Source: Pelagihabitans pacificus | GTDB lineage: Bacteria; Bacteroidota; Bacteroidia; Flavobacteriales; Flavobacteriaceae | Assembly: GCF_009371985.2 (NCBI RefSeq) | Contig: NZ_VIKU02000001.1 | Location: 1,364,001 to 1,428,000 of the forward strand | Length of the DNA stretch: 64,000 nucleotides | Reading direction: 5' to 3' | In this document: one piece after another, positions 8,607 to 17,000 of the stretch | How positions within the stretch are numbered: position 1 is the first letter of the stretch | Layout: every line of letters starts with the position of its first letter | Position numbers and translations under genes: made by a program | Notes under the pieces: model-generated | The model's input: the letters and a program-made list of their open reading frames with translations, nothing else | Databases searched by the model: none | What the model was told of the DNA's origin: nothing

Positions 8607-10505
8607 ATGAGTGATGCGATTAAACATGAATGCGGCATTTCGGTCATCCGATTACTTAAACCTTTAGAGTATTACAAGGAGAAGTACGGAACGGCTTTTT
8701 ATGGGGTGAACAAGATGTACCTCATGATGGAAAAGCAGCACAACCGAGGACAGGACGGAGCGGGTTTTGCGAGCATTAAAATCGACATGAAACCAGGCGA
8801 ACGCTATATGAGTCGTGTACGCTCTGCCGCTCAACAGCCCATACAGGATATTTTCGCCCAAATCAACGACCGCATCAATACGGCTCTAAAAGAACATCCG
8901 GAATATGCCGATGATGTCGCCCTTCAAAAAAGTCACATTCCTTACATAGGAGAGCTGTTGTTGGGCCATGTTCGTTATGGCACCTTTGGTAAAAATAGCA
9001 TAGAGAACGTACACCCTTTCTTACGTCAGAACAATTGGATGCACCGAAATCTTATCGTTGCGGGCAACTTTAATATGACCAACGTACATGAGCTTTTCGA
9101 CAACCTCGTTCAGCTGGGGCAACATCCGAAGGAGATGGCCGACACGGTTACGGTGATGGAAAAAATAGGACATTTCCTGGACGATGAGGTTGCCAAGCTC
9201 TATAAACAGATCAAGAAAGAAGGGTATAATAAAATGGAAGCATCGCCACTGATCGCCAAACGGTTGAAAGTGCACAAGATTTTGAAGCGGGCAACCAAAA
9301 ACTTCGACGGTGGTTTTGCCATGGCAGGTTTGCTCGGTCATGGGGATGCCTTCGTGTTGCGTGATCAAGCAGGGATTCGGCCTGCCTACTATTATCAAGA
9401 TGAGGAGATTGTAGTAGTGGCTTCCGAACGGCCAGCTATCCAAACGGTTTTTAATGTACCCTACGAAGCCGTCCAAGAATTGGATCCCGGTCATGCATTT
9501 ATTATTAAGAAAAGTGGGGAAACCGCCATCAAAAAGGTCTTGGAACCCGTAGAACGAAAAGCTTGTTCTTTTGAGCGCATTTATTTTTCAAGGGGAAGCG
9601 ATAAGGAAATCTATCAGGAACGTAAAGAGTTGGGTAAGCTGATATTTCCAAAAATACTCTCGGCCATCAACGGCGATATCAAAAAAACGGTGTTCTCCTA
9701 TATTCCAAACACCGCTGAAACTTCTTTTTTCGGTATGGTCAAAGAGGCGCAGAATTATCTCAATAAAAAGAAGGAGGAACAAATATTGCAGCTTGGGGCC
9801 GGTATTACCAGCGAACAGCTTCACGAAATACTGGAGGTTCGACCACGCATCGAAAAAGTAGCCATTAAAGATGCAAAACTACGTACCTTTATCACGCAAG
9901 ATAGCAGCAGAAATGACCTGGTTGCCCATGTCTATGACATTTCCTATGGTTCGGTTGACAAAGGGGATAATCTGGTCATCATAGACGACAGTATCGTACG
10001 CGGCACCACTTTGAAGAACAGCATTCTAGGCATTCTTGACCGGTTATCGCCAAAAAAAATTATCGTAGTATCATCTGCCCCACAAATTCGGTATCCCGAT
10101 TGCTATGGAATCGACATGGCAAAATTAGAGGATTTTATCGCTTTTAGAGCCGCTTTAGAGTTGCATAGGGAACGAAATACGATGCAGACTATCGACGATA
10201 TCTATCAAAAATGTCTGGAGCAGGTGAACACCAAAGATCAACAGGTCATCAACTACGTGAAGGAATTCTACGCCCCGTTCACCGCAGATGAAATTTCGGC
10301 AAAAATAGGTGACTTACTCAGTCCTAAAGATATCAAGGCCGAGGTAGAGATTATTTACCAAACTATCGAAAACCTGCATCGGGCATGTCCGAAAAACCTA
10401 GGGGATTGGTACTTTACGGGCAACTACCCGACTCCAGGTGGAAATCGAGTTGTCAATCGGGCTTTTATCAATTTTTACGAAGGAAAAAACCAACGGGCCT
10501 ATTAG
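8607..10505 (+). CDS. PurF-like amidophosphoribosyltransferase (class II glutamine amidotransferase), long form
   Basis: The N-terminal half is a class II glutamine amidotransferase: the catalytic Cys9 in HECGISVI, QHNRGQDGAG, the arginine segment GHVRYGTFGKN, and AGNFNMTN in place of the usual GNLTN. The C-terminal half is a phosphoribosyltransferase fold with the PRPP loop VIIDDSIVRGTTLKNS near residue 450. At 632 residues it is well over 100 longer than E. coli PurF (505), with insertions between and after the domains. Removal of eight residues would be needed to expose Cys9. The function is probably the first step of purine synthesis (PRPP plus glutamine to phosphoribosylamine), but Bacteroidota often carry a second, shorter PurF, so this may be a paralogue with another role. 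Expressed from its own region after a terminator. Confidence 0.85.
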   Translation: MSDAIKHECGISVIRLLKPLEYYKEKYGTAFYGVNKMYLMMEKQHNRGQDGAGFASIKIDMKPGERYMSRVRSAAQQPIQDIFAQINDRINTALKEHPEYADDVALQKSHIPYIGELLLGHVRYGTFGKNSIENVHPFLRQNNWMHRNLIVAGNFNMTNVHELFDNLVQLGQHPKEMADTVTVMEKIGHFLDDEVAKLYKQIKKEGYNKMEASPLIAKRLKVHKILKRATKNFDGGFAMAGLLGHGDAFVLRDQAGIRPAYYYQDEEIVVVASERPAIQTVFNVPYEAVQELDPGHAFIIKKSGETAIKKVLEPVERKACSFERIYFSRGSDKEIYQERKELGKLIFPKILSAINGDIKKTVFSYIPNTAETSFFGMVKEAQNYLNKKKEEQILQLGAGITSEQLHEILEVRPRIEKVAIKDAKLRTFITQDSSRNDLVAHVYDISYGSVDKGDNLVIIDDSIVRGTTLKNSILGILDRLSPKKIIVVSSAPQIRYPDCYGIDMAKLEDFIAFRAALELHRERNTMQTIDDIYQKCLEQVNTKDQQVINYVKEFYAPFTADEISAKIGDLLSPKDIKAEVEIIYQTIENLHRACPKNLGDWYFTGNYPTPGGNRVVNRAFINFYEGKNQRAY

Positions 10506-10510
10506 GGATT

Positions 10511-10550
10511 TTATCGATGAAATACTCCATTTTATGCATTTCATCGATAA
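10511..10550 (+). terminator. Long hairpin after the PurF-like gene
   Basis: A perfect 13-base stem TTATCGATGAAAT (10511-10523) with ATTTCATCGATAA (10538-10550) and a 14-base loop begins 6 bases after the stop codon. Only an interrupted T run follows, so it may stabilise the 3' end as much as terminate. Confidence 0.6.
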
Positions 10551-10602
10551 TTATTTGTTTTCATCGTCTTTTTGGCTTCAAAGGTAAGTGGCCCGCCTAT
10601 TT

Positions 10603-10610
10603 TAGATTTG
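10603..10610 (+). promoter_or_regulatory. -7 box of small-RNA unit 1
   Basis: TAGATTTG, an exact TAnnTTTG match, ends immediately before the conserved core of unit 1. No convincing TTG lies about 20 bases upstream; the nearest is at 10572-10574. Confidence 0.5.
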
Positions 10611-10681
10611 CCATAGCATAAGTAGGTTAAGTTCATGGTAAGATTTGGGGCAAAAAAGGTGGAGACTTCTCCACCTTTTTT
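10611..10681 (+). ncRNA. Candidate small RNA, unit 1 of 4
   Basis: A 40-base core (10611-10650) starting CCATAGCATAAG and ending AGATTTGGGG is followed by an A run and a terminator hairpin: GGTGGAG (10658-10664) pairs with CTCCACC (10669-10675), then six T. Within the core CCAT and ATGG can pair, leaving AAGTAGGTTAAG exposed in the loop. The same core recurs at 10895, 11299 and 11504 on the same strand. Core, box and terminator together indicate an independent ~70-nt transcript. Family unknown to me; a match to a Bacteroidota RNA family such as Flavo-1 in Rfam has not been tested. Confidence 0.75.
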
Positions 10682-10881
10682 ATTTGGTCATGGTCAGTTT
10701 TGGTCAAGACATCCCGCCATGACATACCTACCAACCAGACCACGACAAGAGCGTTAGGGTTTTCTCCGGTCGAGAATGCCCGAATTTCCCATTTCTTCTT
10801 CCAAATAAATTTTCATAACTACATTTCAACCCATTTAAAGGAATTTCAACCATGATTTTTTTTCTCAAATCTGTTTTCCAA

Positions 10882-10889
10882 TACATTTG
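10882..10889 (+). promoter_or_regulatory. -7 box of small-RNA unit 2
   Basis: TACATTTG, an exact TAnnTTTG match, ends five bases before the conserved core of unit 2. The upstream sequence has nothing in common with that of unit 1 apart from this box. Confidence 0.5.
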
Positions 10890-10894
10890 GAGAA

Positions 10895-10965
10895 CCATAG
10901 CATAAGTAGGTTAAGTTCATGGTAAGATTTGGGGAAAAAAGGTGGAGCTTTGCTCCGCCTTTTTT
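10895..10965 (+). ncRNA. Candidate small RNA, unit 2 of 4
   Basis: The 40-base core at 10895-10934 is identical to units 1 and 3. After six A comes a terminator stem GGTGGAGC (10941-10948) with GCTCCGCC (10952-10959), then six T. Compared with unit 1, the stem position that was T-A is now a T-G wobble, and an extra C-G pair closes the loop, so the hairpin is preserved although bases changed. This is what one expects of a functional RNA end rather than a recent copy. Confidence 0.75.
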
Positions 10966-11285
10966 ATTGATCAGCCATTTTTATCGCCATTTCTGGTAAT
11001 CCGATTATCTACTTCTTCAATCAACATGCCAGAAGTCAACACATTTTTTGGGAAACTTGCATTGTTTATTTGGGTTCGTTCCATCGGAAATATAAATAAG
11101 GTTTATGATAGCGAAGTACCTCAAACCGTATAGTTTGGGAAAGCCGGCGAGTTACAACCAAGAGTTGATGGAAACATTCTGTATTCCTTTTCTTTCACTT
11201 GTATAGGACATTATGCCGTCTAAGGTATTTCAACGCCATAGTTGGGCGTTCGTCTAAAACCTTTTTCCTCTGGGGCATTTAGGTC

Positions 11286-11293
11286 TATTTTTG
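11286..11293 (+). promoter_or_regulatory. -7 box of small-RNA unit 3
   Basis: TATTTTTG, an exact TAnnTTTG match, ends five bases before the core, the same offset as in unit 2. Confidence 0.5.
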
Positions 11294-11298
11294 AGGAA

Positions 11299-11368
11299 CC
11301 ATAGCATAAGTAGGTTAAGTTCATGGTAAGATTTGGGGAAAAAGGTGGAGCTTTGCTCCGCCTTTTTT
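11299..11368 (+). ncRNA. Candidate small RNA, unit 3 of 4
   Basis: Core at 11299-11338 identical to units 1 and 2, then five A (one fewer than unit 2) and a stem GGTGGAGC (11344-11351) with GCTCCGCC (11355-11362) and six T. The single-base difference in the A run would shift any reading frame that starts at the ATG inside the core, which argues against a peptide and for an RNA product. Confidence 0.75.
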
Positions 11369-11495
11369 ATTGCCGGAACCCTAGCAATTAACAAGGTTAC
11401 CCTCACTTTTAACCAATTCTACTTACAATTTTTTTAACCAAAAACACTTAAAATTTCTTAAAATTTCTTTTTTATTTCCCACAATACCAGTAATT

Positions 11496-11503
11496 TAGTA
11501 TTG
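11496..11503 (+). promoter_or_regulatory. -7-like box of small-RNA unit 4
   Basis: TAGTATTG, one mismatch from TAnnTTTG, ends directly before the core as in unit 1. Confidence 0.4.
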
Positions 11504-11573
11504 CCATAGCATAAGTAGGTTAAGTTTATGGTAAGATTTGGGACGAAAAGGGTGGAGGCTTCTCCGCCCTTTT
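11504..11573 (+). ncRNA. Candidate small RNA, unit 4 of 4
   Basis: The most divergent copy. The core (11504-11542) differs by one C-to-T change (GTTCATGG to GTTTATGG) and ends GGGA instead of GGGG. The terminator stem is longer: GGGTGGAG (11550-11557) with CTCCGCCC (11562-11569), flanked by AAAA and TTTT. The CCAT/ATGG pairing inside the core is kept. Spacing between the four cores is 284, 404 and 205 bases, and the sequences between them are unrelated. Confidence 0.72.
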
Positions 11574-11596
11574 CTATTTTTTTGGTGGCGCCTACC

Positions 11597-11633
11597 AAAA
11601 AAAAGCCATTCTACCCTTTAAGGTAAAATGGCT
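11597..11633 (-). terminator. Terminator of sodA
   Basis: Read leftward, AGCCATTTTACC pairs with GGTAGAATGGCT (one G-T pair; 11604-11633) and is followed by seven or eight T (11597-11603). It lies 25 bases after the sodA stop. Confidence 0.9.
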
Positions 11634-11657
11634 CTAAATCAATAATATACAACTGTG

Positions 11658-12266
11658 TTATTTATTTGCCTCGTACAACTCGGCTACCTTATCCCAATGA
11701 ATGATATTGAAAAAAGCGTTCACGTAATCCGGTCTTCTGTTCTGGTAGTTCAGATAGTAAGCATGCTCCCAAACATCCAATCCTAAAATCGGGAAACCCC
11801 CGCATCCGGTATTGGGCATCAACGGATTGTCTTGATTCGGTGTTGAGCAAACCTCTACTTTTCCGCCTTTATGAACACACAACCATGCCCAGCCTGAGCC
11901 AAATCTAGAGCCTGCGGCCGAACTAAACTTCTCTTTAAATTCATCAAAAGAACCATAGGCATCGTTAATGGCATCTGCCAAAGCTCCCGAAGGTTGCCCT
12001 CCCCCGTTAGGCGACATGATTTCCCAGAAGAGCGAATGATTGTAGAATCCACCTCCGTTATTACGAACGGCGGCATTGCCCATGTCCAAGTTGGCGAGTA
12101 TATCCTCTATCGACTTGGAAGCGAGGCTGGTTCCCTCAATGGCACCATTTAGTTTGGTCGTATATCCATTGTGGTGTTTCGTATGATGGATTTCCATGGT
12201 ACGGGCATCGATATGTGGTTCCAATGCATCGTAGGCATAGGGTAAATTAGGTAGTTCAAAAGCCAT
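11658..12266 (-). CDS. sodA: Superoxide dismutase, Mn/Fe type
   Basis: Converts superoxide to oxygen and hydrogen peroxide. The 202-residue protein has all four metal ligands: His27 in [12 protein letters not shown], the histidine of [10 protein letters not shown], and aspartate and histidine in [18 protein letters not shown]. The second-shell glutamine lies in [10 protein letters not shown], the position used by manganese enzymes, so manganese or cambialistic use is more likely than strict iron. No signal peptide, hence cytoplasmic. Single gene with its own -7 box and terminator. Confidence 0.96.
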   Translation of the reverse strand: MAFELPNLPYAYDALEPHIDARTMEIHHTKHHNGYTTKLNGAIEGTSLASKSIEDILANLDMGNAAVRNNGGGFYNHSLFWEIMSPNGGGQPSGALADAINDAYGSFDEFKEKFSSAAGSRFGSGWAWLCVHKGGKVEVCSTPNQDNPLMPNTGCGGFPILGLDVWEHAYYLNYQNRRPDYVNAFFNIIHWDKVAELYEANK

Positions 12267-12302
12267 AATATGTATGTTTTTAAGTTAAAATATTGTGTTT
12301 AT

Positions 12303-12310
12303 CAAAACTA
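12303..12310 (-). promoter_or_regulatory. -7 box of the sodA promoter
   Basis: Leftward the bases read TAGTTTTG, an exact TAnnTTTG match, 37 bases before the start codon. A TTG at the normal distance is not evident. Confidence 0.45.
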
Positions 12311-12534
12311 CGTTTTTTAACAAACATATTTCTTTAATAATTTGTTAAGAAGATGTGCACCTTGCACTCAATTACCATAAATTTTAGCTTGTACCAGTTT
12401 CTTCATTGACAAACTCTTTATACCTGGCATGAGCTTATAGCTCAGTGAAGCCACTTTTGTGCCACCCACATTTATTCCTGTAATAAAAATTTAGTCAAGA
12501 CCACCTAAAATGTGATATTTGTAATCAAAAGGAA

Positions 12535-15500
12535 ATGGGTTCGATGGCTACATTGTTTGACGTTCAGGAAACACCGAAGAAGGACCATCCCTTTAAAATC
12601 TTTAACGCATCCGCAGGTTCGGGTAAAACACACACCCTCACAAGGGAATATCTCAAAATCGTGCTCTCTTCCCCGAAAGGTTATTCCCGAATATTGGCCC
12701 TTACCTTTACCAATAAGGCAGTCGAAGAAATGAAACACCGTATTCTAGGTAGCCTACATGATTTTGCCAACACCTTCGATATCAAAAAGGCAAAGCCGTT
12801 ATTCCTTGATGTCCAAAAAGAAATAGGGCTCGACTCGGAAACCCTTCGAATTAGATCAAGGGATGCTCTAAAGGAAATTTTGCACAATTACGCTTTTTTC
12901 GATATCTCGACTATCGACAAATTCACCCATAGACTCATTCGCACCTTTGCCAAAGACCTCAAATTACCGCAGAATTTTGAGGTGATACTGGATAACGATT
13001 TATTATTGAGCGAGGCGGTCTCACGATTGATTTTAAAGGCGGGGAGCGATTCTTTGTTGACCCAAATCCTTATCGAGTTTGCCTTTGAAAAAATAGATGA
13101 CGACAAAAGTTGGGACGTGGCCCACGACCTGAATAAAATTGGCAAACTACTCTTCAGCGAAAATCATGCGGTACACCTGGAAAAGTTTCATGACAAGGGC
13201 ATCGAGGACTTTTTGGAATTGAGAAAGCTTTTCCAACAAAAAATAAAATCCGCCCAAGGCCACATGGTCCTCCAAGCGACAAAAATATTGGAGTATATCG
13301 AAAGCAATGGTCTTGAGTTTGCGGACTTCACCGGTGGTTATTTCCCCAAGTATATCCAAAAAATCGCTGAGGGGGATACCAACCTTGATTTCGACCGTTC
13401 TTGGCGGGTAGATTTTGGTTCGAAGCCCCTATACAACAAAACTTGCCCAGACCATACGAAAGCCCGAATCGATGCCTTGCTTCCCGAATTCATTGAATCG
13501 TTCTCTGCCATAAAGCGACACTACTACGAGATGGCGCTTCTGAAAAACGCCTATAACAATATCGTACCCTTGACCGTATTGAACGGTTTACAACAGGAAG
13601 TCAAACAATTGCAAAAAGAACGGGATCAGTTATCTATTTCCGAATTCAACACCATCATTTCAAAGGAAATCAAAAATCAACCAGCCCCCTTCATCTATGA
13701 ACGTCTGGGAGAAAAGTACCGGCATTATTTTATCGACGAATTTCAAGATACTTCGAGAATGCAATGGGAGAATTTGGTGCCTTTGATCGCCAATGCACTA
13801 GAAAGCCAAGATGCGCAAGGAAAGACGGGTTCTTTATTTCTTGTCGGGGATGCCAAGCAAGCTATCTATCGTTGGCGTGGAGGTCGGGCCGAGCAATTTC
13901 TCGACCTTATCCTTAATCGGGCCAATCCGTTCGTCATTGCACCAAAGGTGTATCCTCTTCCTACGAACTACCGGAGTCATGAAGAAATTATTGCGTTCAA
14001 CAACAACTTTTTTACCATCTCGGCCCCTTTTTTGAACAACCAATTATACCAGCAGTTGTTTCTGGAAGGAAACCAACAACTTCCCAACACCAAGAAGGGT
14101 GGTTATGTGCAATTGACCTTTGTCGAAGAGACGGTGGAGGAAGACAAGGATCTCTTATATGGTATGGCTACCCTCCAGACTATTGAAAAGGTGTTGCAAA
14201 AGGGGCATACATATAGTGATATCTGTATTTTGGTAAGAAGTAACAAGGAGGGTGTCGCACTGGCCGATTTTCTGACAAAACAACATATTCCGGTAATTTC
14301 CTCTGAAAGCTTATTGCTGTTAAGCAGTGAAAAGGTTCGGTTCTTAATAGACCTACTGCACTACCAAAATCAATTTGGGGATTTGGCCATAAGTTACAAC
14401 GTACTCTTCTTCCTATCAAAGGGAAAAGAGAGCCGTCACGAGTTCATAGCACGGCATTTAGGGGATTTGGAAGCCGTTTTAAAGGATGAATTCGGATTTG
14501 ATCTGGAGTTGATGAAGCAAAAATCGGTCTACGATATTTTGGAATTGGCCATCAGACAATTCAATTTAGCCAATGAGTCCGATGCCTATATTCTATTTTT
14601 GATGGATACCGTACTCGAGGTAGAGCAAAAAGAGGGTACGGGAATACGATCCTTCCTAGCGTATTGGGAAAAGAAAAAAGATAGCTTGGGTCTTAGCGCG
14701 CCCGATCACCTGAACGCGGTGCAGGTGATGACGGTTCACAAAGCAAAAGGGTTGGAATTCCCTATCGTCATTTTTCCATACGCGAATGAGTACCTCTACA
14801 AGAGAATGGACAAAAAGTTATGGCTGCCCGTCGATCAAAACGACTACTGCGAATTTGAAGAGCTGCTCGTTAACGAAAAGAAGGAAGTACTACGATATGG
14901 GGCAATCGCGAAACAGCTATACGAGGAGGAAGAACAAAAGATGGAATTGGATGCCTTCAACGTTTTATACGTGGCCCTGACCCGTGCCGAGAAAGCACTG
15001 TTCATCGTTACAAGAAAACAACTCGATAAGACCGGAGGCCACAACACCGATTACTACTCCGGCCTTTTCATTCATTTTTTAAGGGAAAAGGGATTATGGG
15101 ACCCTTCCAAGGACACTTTTAGTTTCGGGAAACTCGACCCGATTAAAAAAGAGACCGATGCTATCGTAGCATACATCCCTTACCAATATACCCACAAAGA
15201 AAGACCGGGTTTTAGGATTCTAACAAGCACCGGCAATCTTTGGGATACCGAAAGGGAAGCGGCCCTTTCAAAAGGAAACCTAATACATGAAGCCATGGGC
15301 ATTTTGGAAACGGTGGAGGATATTGATGATGTATTAATGGCCTTGTCCCGAAGAGGGGAGGTACAAGGGGAGGAGTTAACACTTGTCAAAGAGACCATGG
15401 GGCAACTGGTTCACCACCCCGAATTGGCCGTCTATTATCAAAAAGGATATGAGGTAAGGAACGAAAAGGATATCATGACCGCTGACGGACATATCATACG

Positions 15501-15684
15501 CCCTGATCGACTGGTTTTCGACGGAAAGAACGTCTCGATAATCGATTACAAAACCGGCAAAAGAAATGCTTCCTATCAACGACAGTTGAATGGCTATGCC
15601 CATACATTAAGGCAAATGGGCTATGTTGTGGAAAACAAGATCATTGTCTATATTAACGAAACAATTACACCTGAATTCATATAA
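12535..15684 (+). CDS. addA: AddA-like UvrD-family helicase/exonuclease subunit
   Basis: A 1049-residue protein with the full set of SF1A helicase motifs: Walker A ASAGSGKTHTLTREYL near residue 28, LTFTNKAVEEMKHRI, Walker B IDEFQDTSRMQW near 400, VGDAKQAIYRWRGG, PTNYRS, VMTVHKAKGLEFPIVIF and YVALTRAEKALF. The C-terminus carries a RecB-type nuclease domain with RPDRLVFDGKNVSIIDYKTGK. It should act with the AddB-like protein at 18409 in processing double-strand breaks. Unusually the two genes are separated by kbl and an ompA gene. A second in-frame ATG (12544) follows the first by three codons. Confidence 0.88.
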   Translation: MGSMATLFDVQETPKKDHPFKIFNASAGSGKTHTLTREYLKIVLSSPKGYSRILALTFTNKAVEEMKHRILGSLHDFANTFDIKKAKPLFLDVQKEIGLDSETLRIRSRDALKEILHNYAFFDISTIDKFTHRLIRTFAKDLKLPQNFEVILDNDLLLSEAVSRLILKAGSDSLLTQILIEFAFEKIDDDKSWDVAHDLNKIGKLLFSENHAVHLEKFHDKGIEDFLELRKLFQQKIKSAQGHMVLQATKILEYIESNGLEFADFTGGYFPKYIQKIAEGDTNLDFDRSWRVDFGSKPLYNKTCPDHTKARIDALLPEFIESFSAIKRHYYEMALLKNAYNNIVPLTVLNGLQQEVKQLQKERDQLSISEFNTIISKEIKNQPAPFIYERLGEKYRHYFIDEFQDTSRMQWENLVPLIANALESQDAQGKTGSLFLVGDAKQAIYRWRGGRAEQFLDLILNRANPFVIAPKVYPLPTNYRSHEEIIAFNNNFFTISAPFLNNQLYQQLFLEGNQQLPNTKKGGYVQLTFVEETVEEDKDLLYGMATLQTIEKVLQKGHTYSDICILVRSNKEGVALADFLTKQHIPVISSESLLLLSSEKVRFLIDLLHYQNQFGDLAISYNVLFFLSKGKESRHEFIARHLGDLEAVLKDEFGFDLELMKQKSVYDILELAIRQFNLANESDAYILFLMDTVLEVEQKEGTGIRSFLAYWEKKKDSLGLSAPDHLNAVQVMTVHKAKGLEFPIVIFPYANEYLYKRMDKKLWLPVDQNDYCEFEELLVNEKKEVLRYGAIAKQLYEEEEQKMELDAFNVLYVALTRAEKALFIVTRKQLDKTGGHNTDYYSGLFIHFLREKGLWDPSKDTFSFGKLDPIKKETDAIVAYIPYQYTHKERPGFRILTSTGNLWDTEREAALSKGNLIHEAMGILETVEDIDDVLMALSRRGEVQGEELTLVKETMGQLVHHPELAVYYQKGYEVRNEKDIMTADGHIIRPDRLVFDGKNVSIIDYKTGKRNASYQRQLNGYAHTLRQMGYVVENKIIVYINETITPEFI

Positions 15685-15693
15685 ATCTAGAAC

Positions 15694-16887
15694 ATGTACG
15701 GAAGAATAAAAGAACATCTACAAAAAGAACTGAACCAGATCAAGGAAGACGGTCTTTATAAAGAAGAACGCATCATCACTTCTCCACAAGATGCGGTCAT
15801 TACGATTTCAACGGGAGAGGAAGTCATAAACTTCTGCGCCAATAACTATTTAGGGCTATCGTCGCACCCTACGGTTGTGCAAGCAGCGAAAGATACGTTG
15901 GATTCCCATGGCTTTGGAATGTCCTCGGTTCGATTTATCTGTGGTACCCAGGACATTCACAAAGAGCTCGAAAAAAAAATAGCCGATTTCTACGGAACCG
16001 AAGATACCATATTGTATGCTGCGGCCTTTGATGCGAACGGCGGGGTTTTTGAACCACTACTAACCGCTGAGGATGCTATTATCTCCGACTCCTTGAACCA
16101 TGCCTCGATTATCGACGGTGTGCGACTTTGCAAGGCAAAACGGTACCGGTACGCCAATAGTGATATGGCCGATCTTGAAAAACAACTGAAGCAAGCCAAC
16201 TCGGACGGAGCCCGCTTTAAGATTATTGTCACCGATGGGGTTTTTTCTATGGACGGCCTATTGGCGCCCTTGGATACGATCTGCGACCTTGCGGAGGAAT
16301 ATGATGCCATGGTGATGATCGATGAGTGCCACGCCACAGGATTTATTGGCGAGACCGGCAGGGGGACCTTGGAAGAAAAAGGGGTAATGGGACGTATCGA
16401 TATCATCACAGGAACTTTAGGCAAGGCCTTGGGTGGAGCAATGGGCGGTTATACTACGGGTAAAAAAGAAATCATCGAGATACTAAGACAGCGCTCCAGA
16501 CCTTATTTATTTTCAAATTCCCTGGCCCCGGCCATTGTAGGGGCATCCATAAAGGTTTTTGAGATGTTGGAAAACGATACTACCCTAAAGGATACACTTC
16601 AAGAAAATACCGATTACTTTAAAAAGGGAATCAAGGCCGCCGGATTCGATATTATCGACGGGGACTCTGCCATTGTTCCCGTAATGCTGCATGATGCCAA
16701 GCTTTCACAAGAAATGGCGAACATGCTTTTGGAGCGTGGTATATATGTTATCGGGTTCTTCTACCCGGTAGTCCCAAAAGGAAAAGCGAGAATAAGAGTG
16801 CAATTATCGGCTGCCCATAAAAAGGAGCATTTAGACAAGGCAATCGATGCATTTACCGAAGTGGGGAAAGCTCTGAATATCGTTTAA
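15694..16887 (+). CDS. kbl: Glycine C-acetyltransferase (2-amino-3-ketobutyrate CoA ligase)
   Basis: PLP enzyme of the alpha-oxoamine synthase family that splits 2-amino-3-oxobutanoate with CoA into glycine and acetyl-CoA during threonine breakdown. The 397-residue protein contains [26 protein letters not shown] and the PLP-lysine segment [17 protein letters not shown]. Family members also include AONS (BioF) and serine palmitoyltransferase; the closest pattern is Kbl. It starts 9 bases after the AddA-like gene and so is probably co-transcribed, although no threonine dehydrogenase is nearby. Confidence 0.9.
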   Translation: MYGRIKEHLQKELNQIKEDGLYKEERIITSPQDAVITISTGEEVINFCANNYLGLSSHPTVVQAAKDTLDSHGFGMSSVRFICGTQDIHKELEKKIADFYGTEDTILYAAAFDANGGVFEPLLTAEDAIISDSLNHASIIDGVRLCKAKRYRYANSDMADLEKQLKQANSDGARFKIIVTDGVFSMDGLLAPLDTICDLAEEYDAMVMIDECHATGFIGETGRGTLEEKGVMGRIDIITGTLGKALGGAMGGYTTGKKEIIEILRQRSRPYLFSNSLAPAIVGASIKVFEMLENDTTLKDTLQENTDYFKKGIKAAGFDIIDGDSAIVPVMLHDAKLSQEMANMLLERGIYVIGFFYPVVPKGKARIRVQLSAAHKKEHLDKAIDAFTEVGKALNIV

Positions 16888-16936
16888 ATGCACTATTTAA
16901 CACCTGAAATGCACTAAAAAAAATAAACAATTGATT

Positions 16937-16966
16937 TTGTTAATAATAATTAACAACTTACATTTG
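16937..16966 (+). promoter_or_regulatory. Promoter of the OmpA-family gene
   Basis: TTG (16937-16939), a 19-base spacer and TACATTTG (16959-16966) form one of the two best Bacteroidota-type promoters in the window. Transcription should start near 16972, giving an A+T-rich leader of about 30 bases, as expected for an abundant outer-membrane protein. Confidence 0.8.
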
Positions 16967-17000
16967 CTGCTAATAAACACTTAAACTTAAAAATTTGAAC

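Larger units (their letters stand above)
10682..11495. other. Sequences between the small-RNA units
   Basis: Apart from units 2 and 3, this stretch contains no supportable protein gene. A 63-codon open frame beginning at 10942 runs straight through the terminator of unit 2 and has no family resemblance. The spacers differ in sequence, so the units were either duplicated long ago or placed separately; each spacer could carry its own regulatory sites. Confidence 0.5.

Noticed and set aside
10942-11133. 63-codon plus-strand frame
   Set aside because: It crosses the terminator of small-RNA unit 2 and resembles nothing.
10603-11573. CRISPR array
   Set aside because: Repeats recur at 205-404 bases rather than ~60-70, each followed by a terminator, and no cas genes are present.
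10635-11620. Short peptide starting at the ATG in the conserved core (MVRFG...)
   Set aside because: The A run differs by one base between units 2 and 3 and the frames diverge at once; conservation is of RNA pairing, not of a reading frame.
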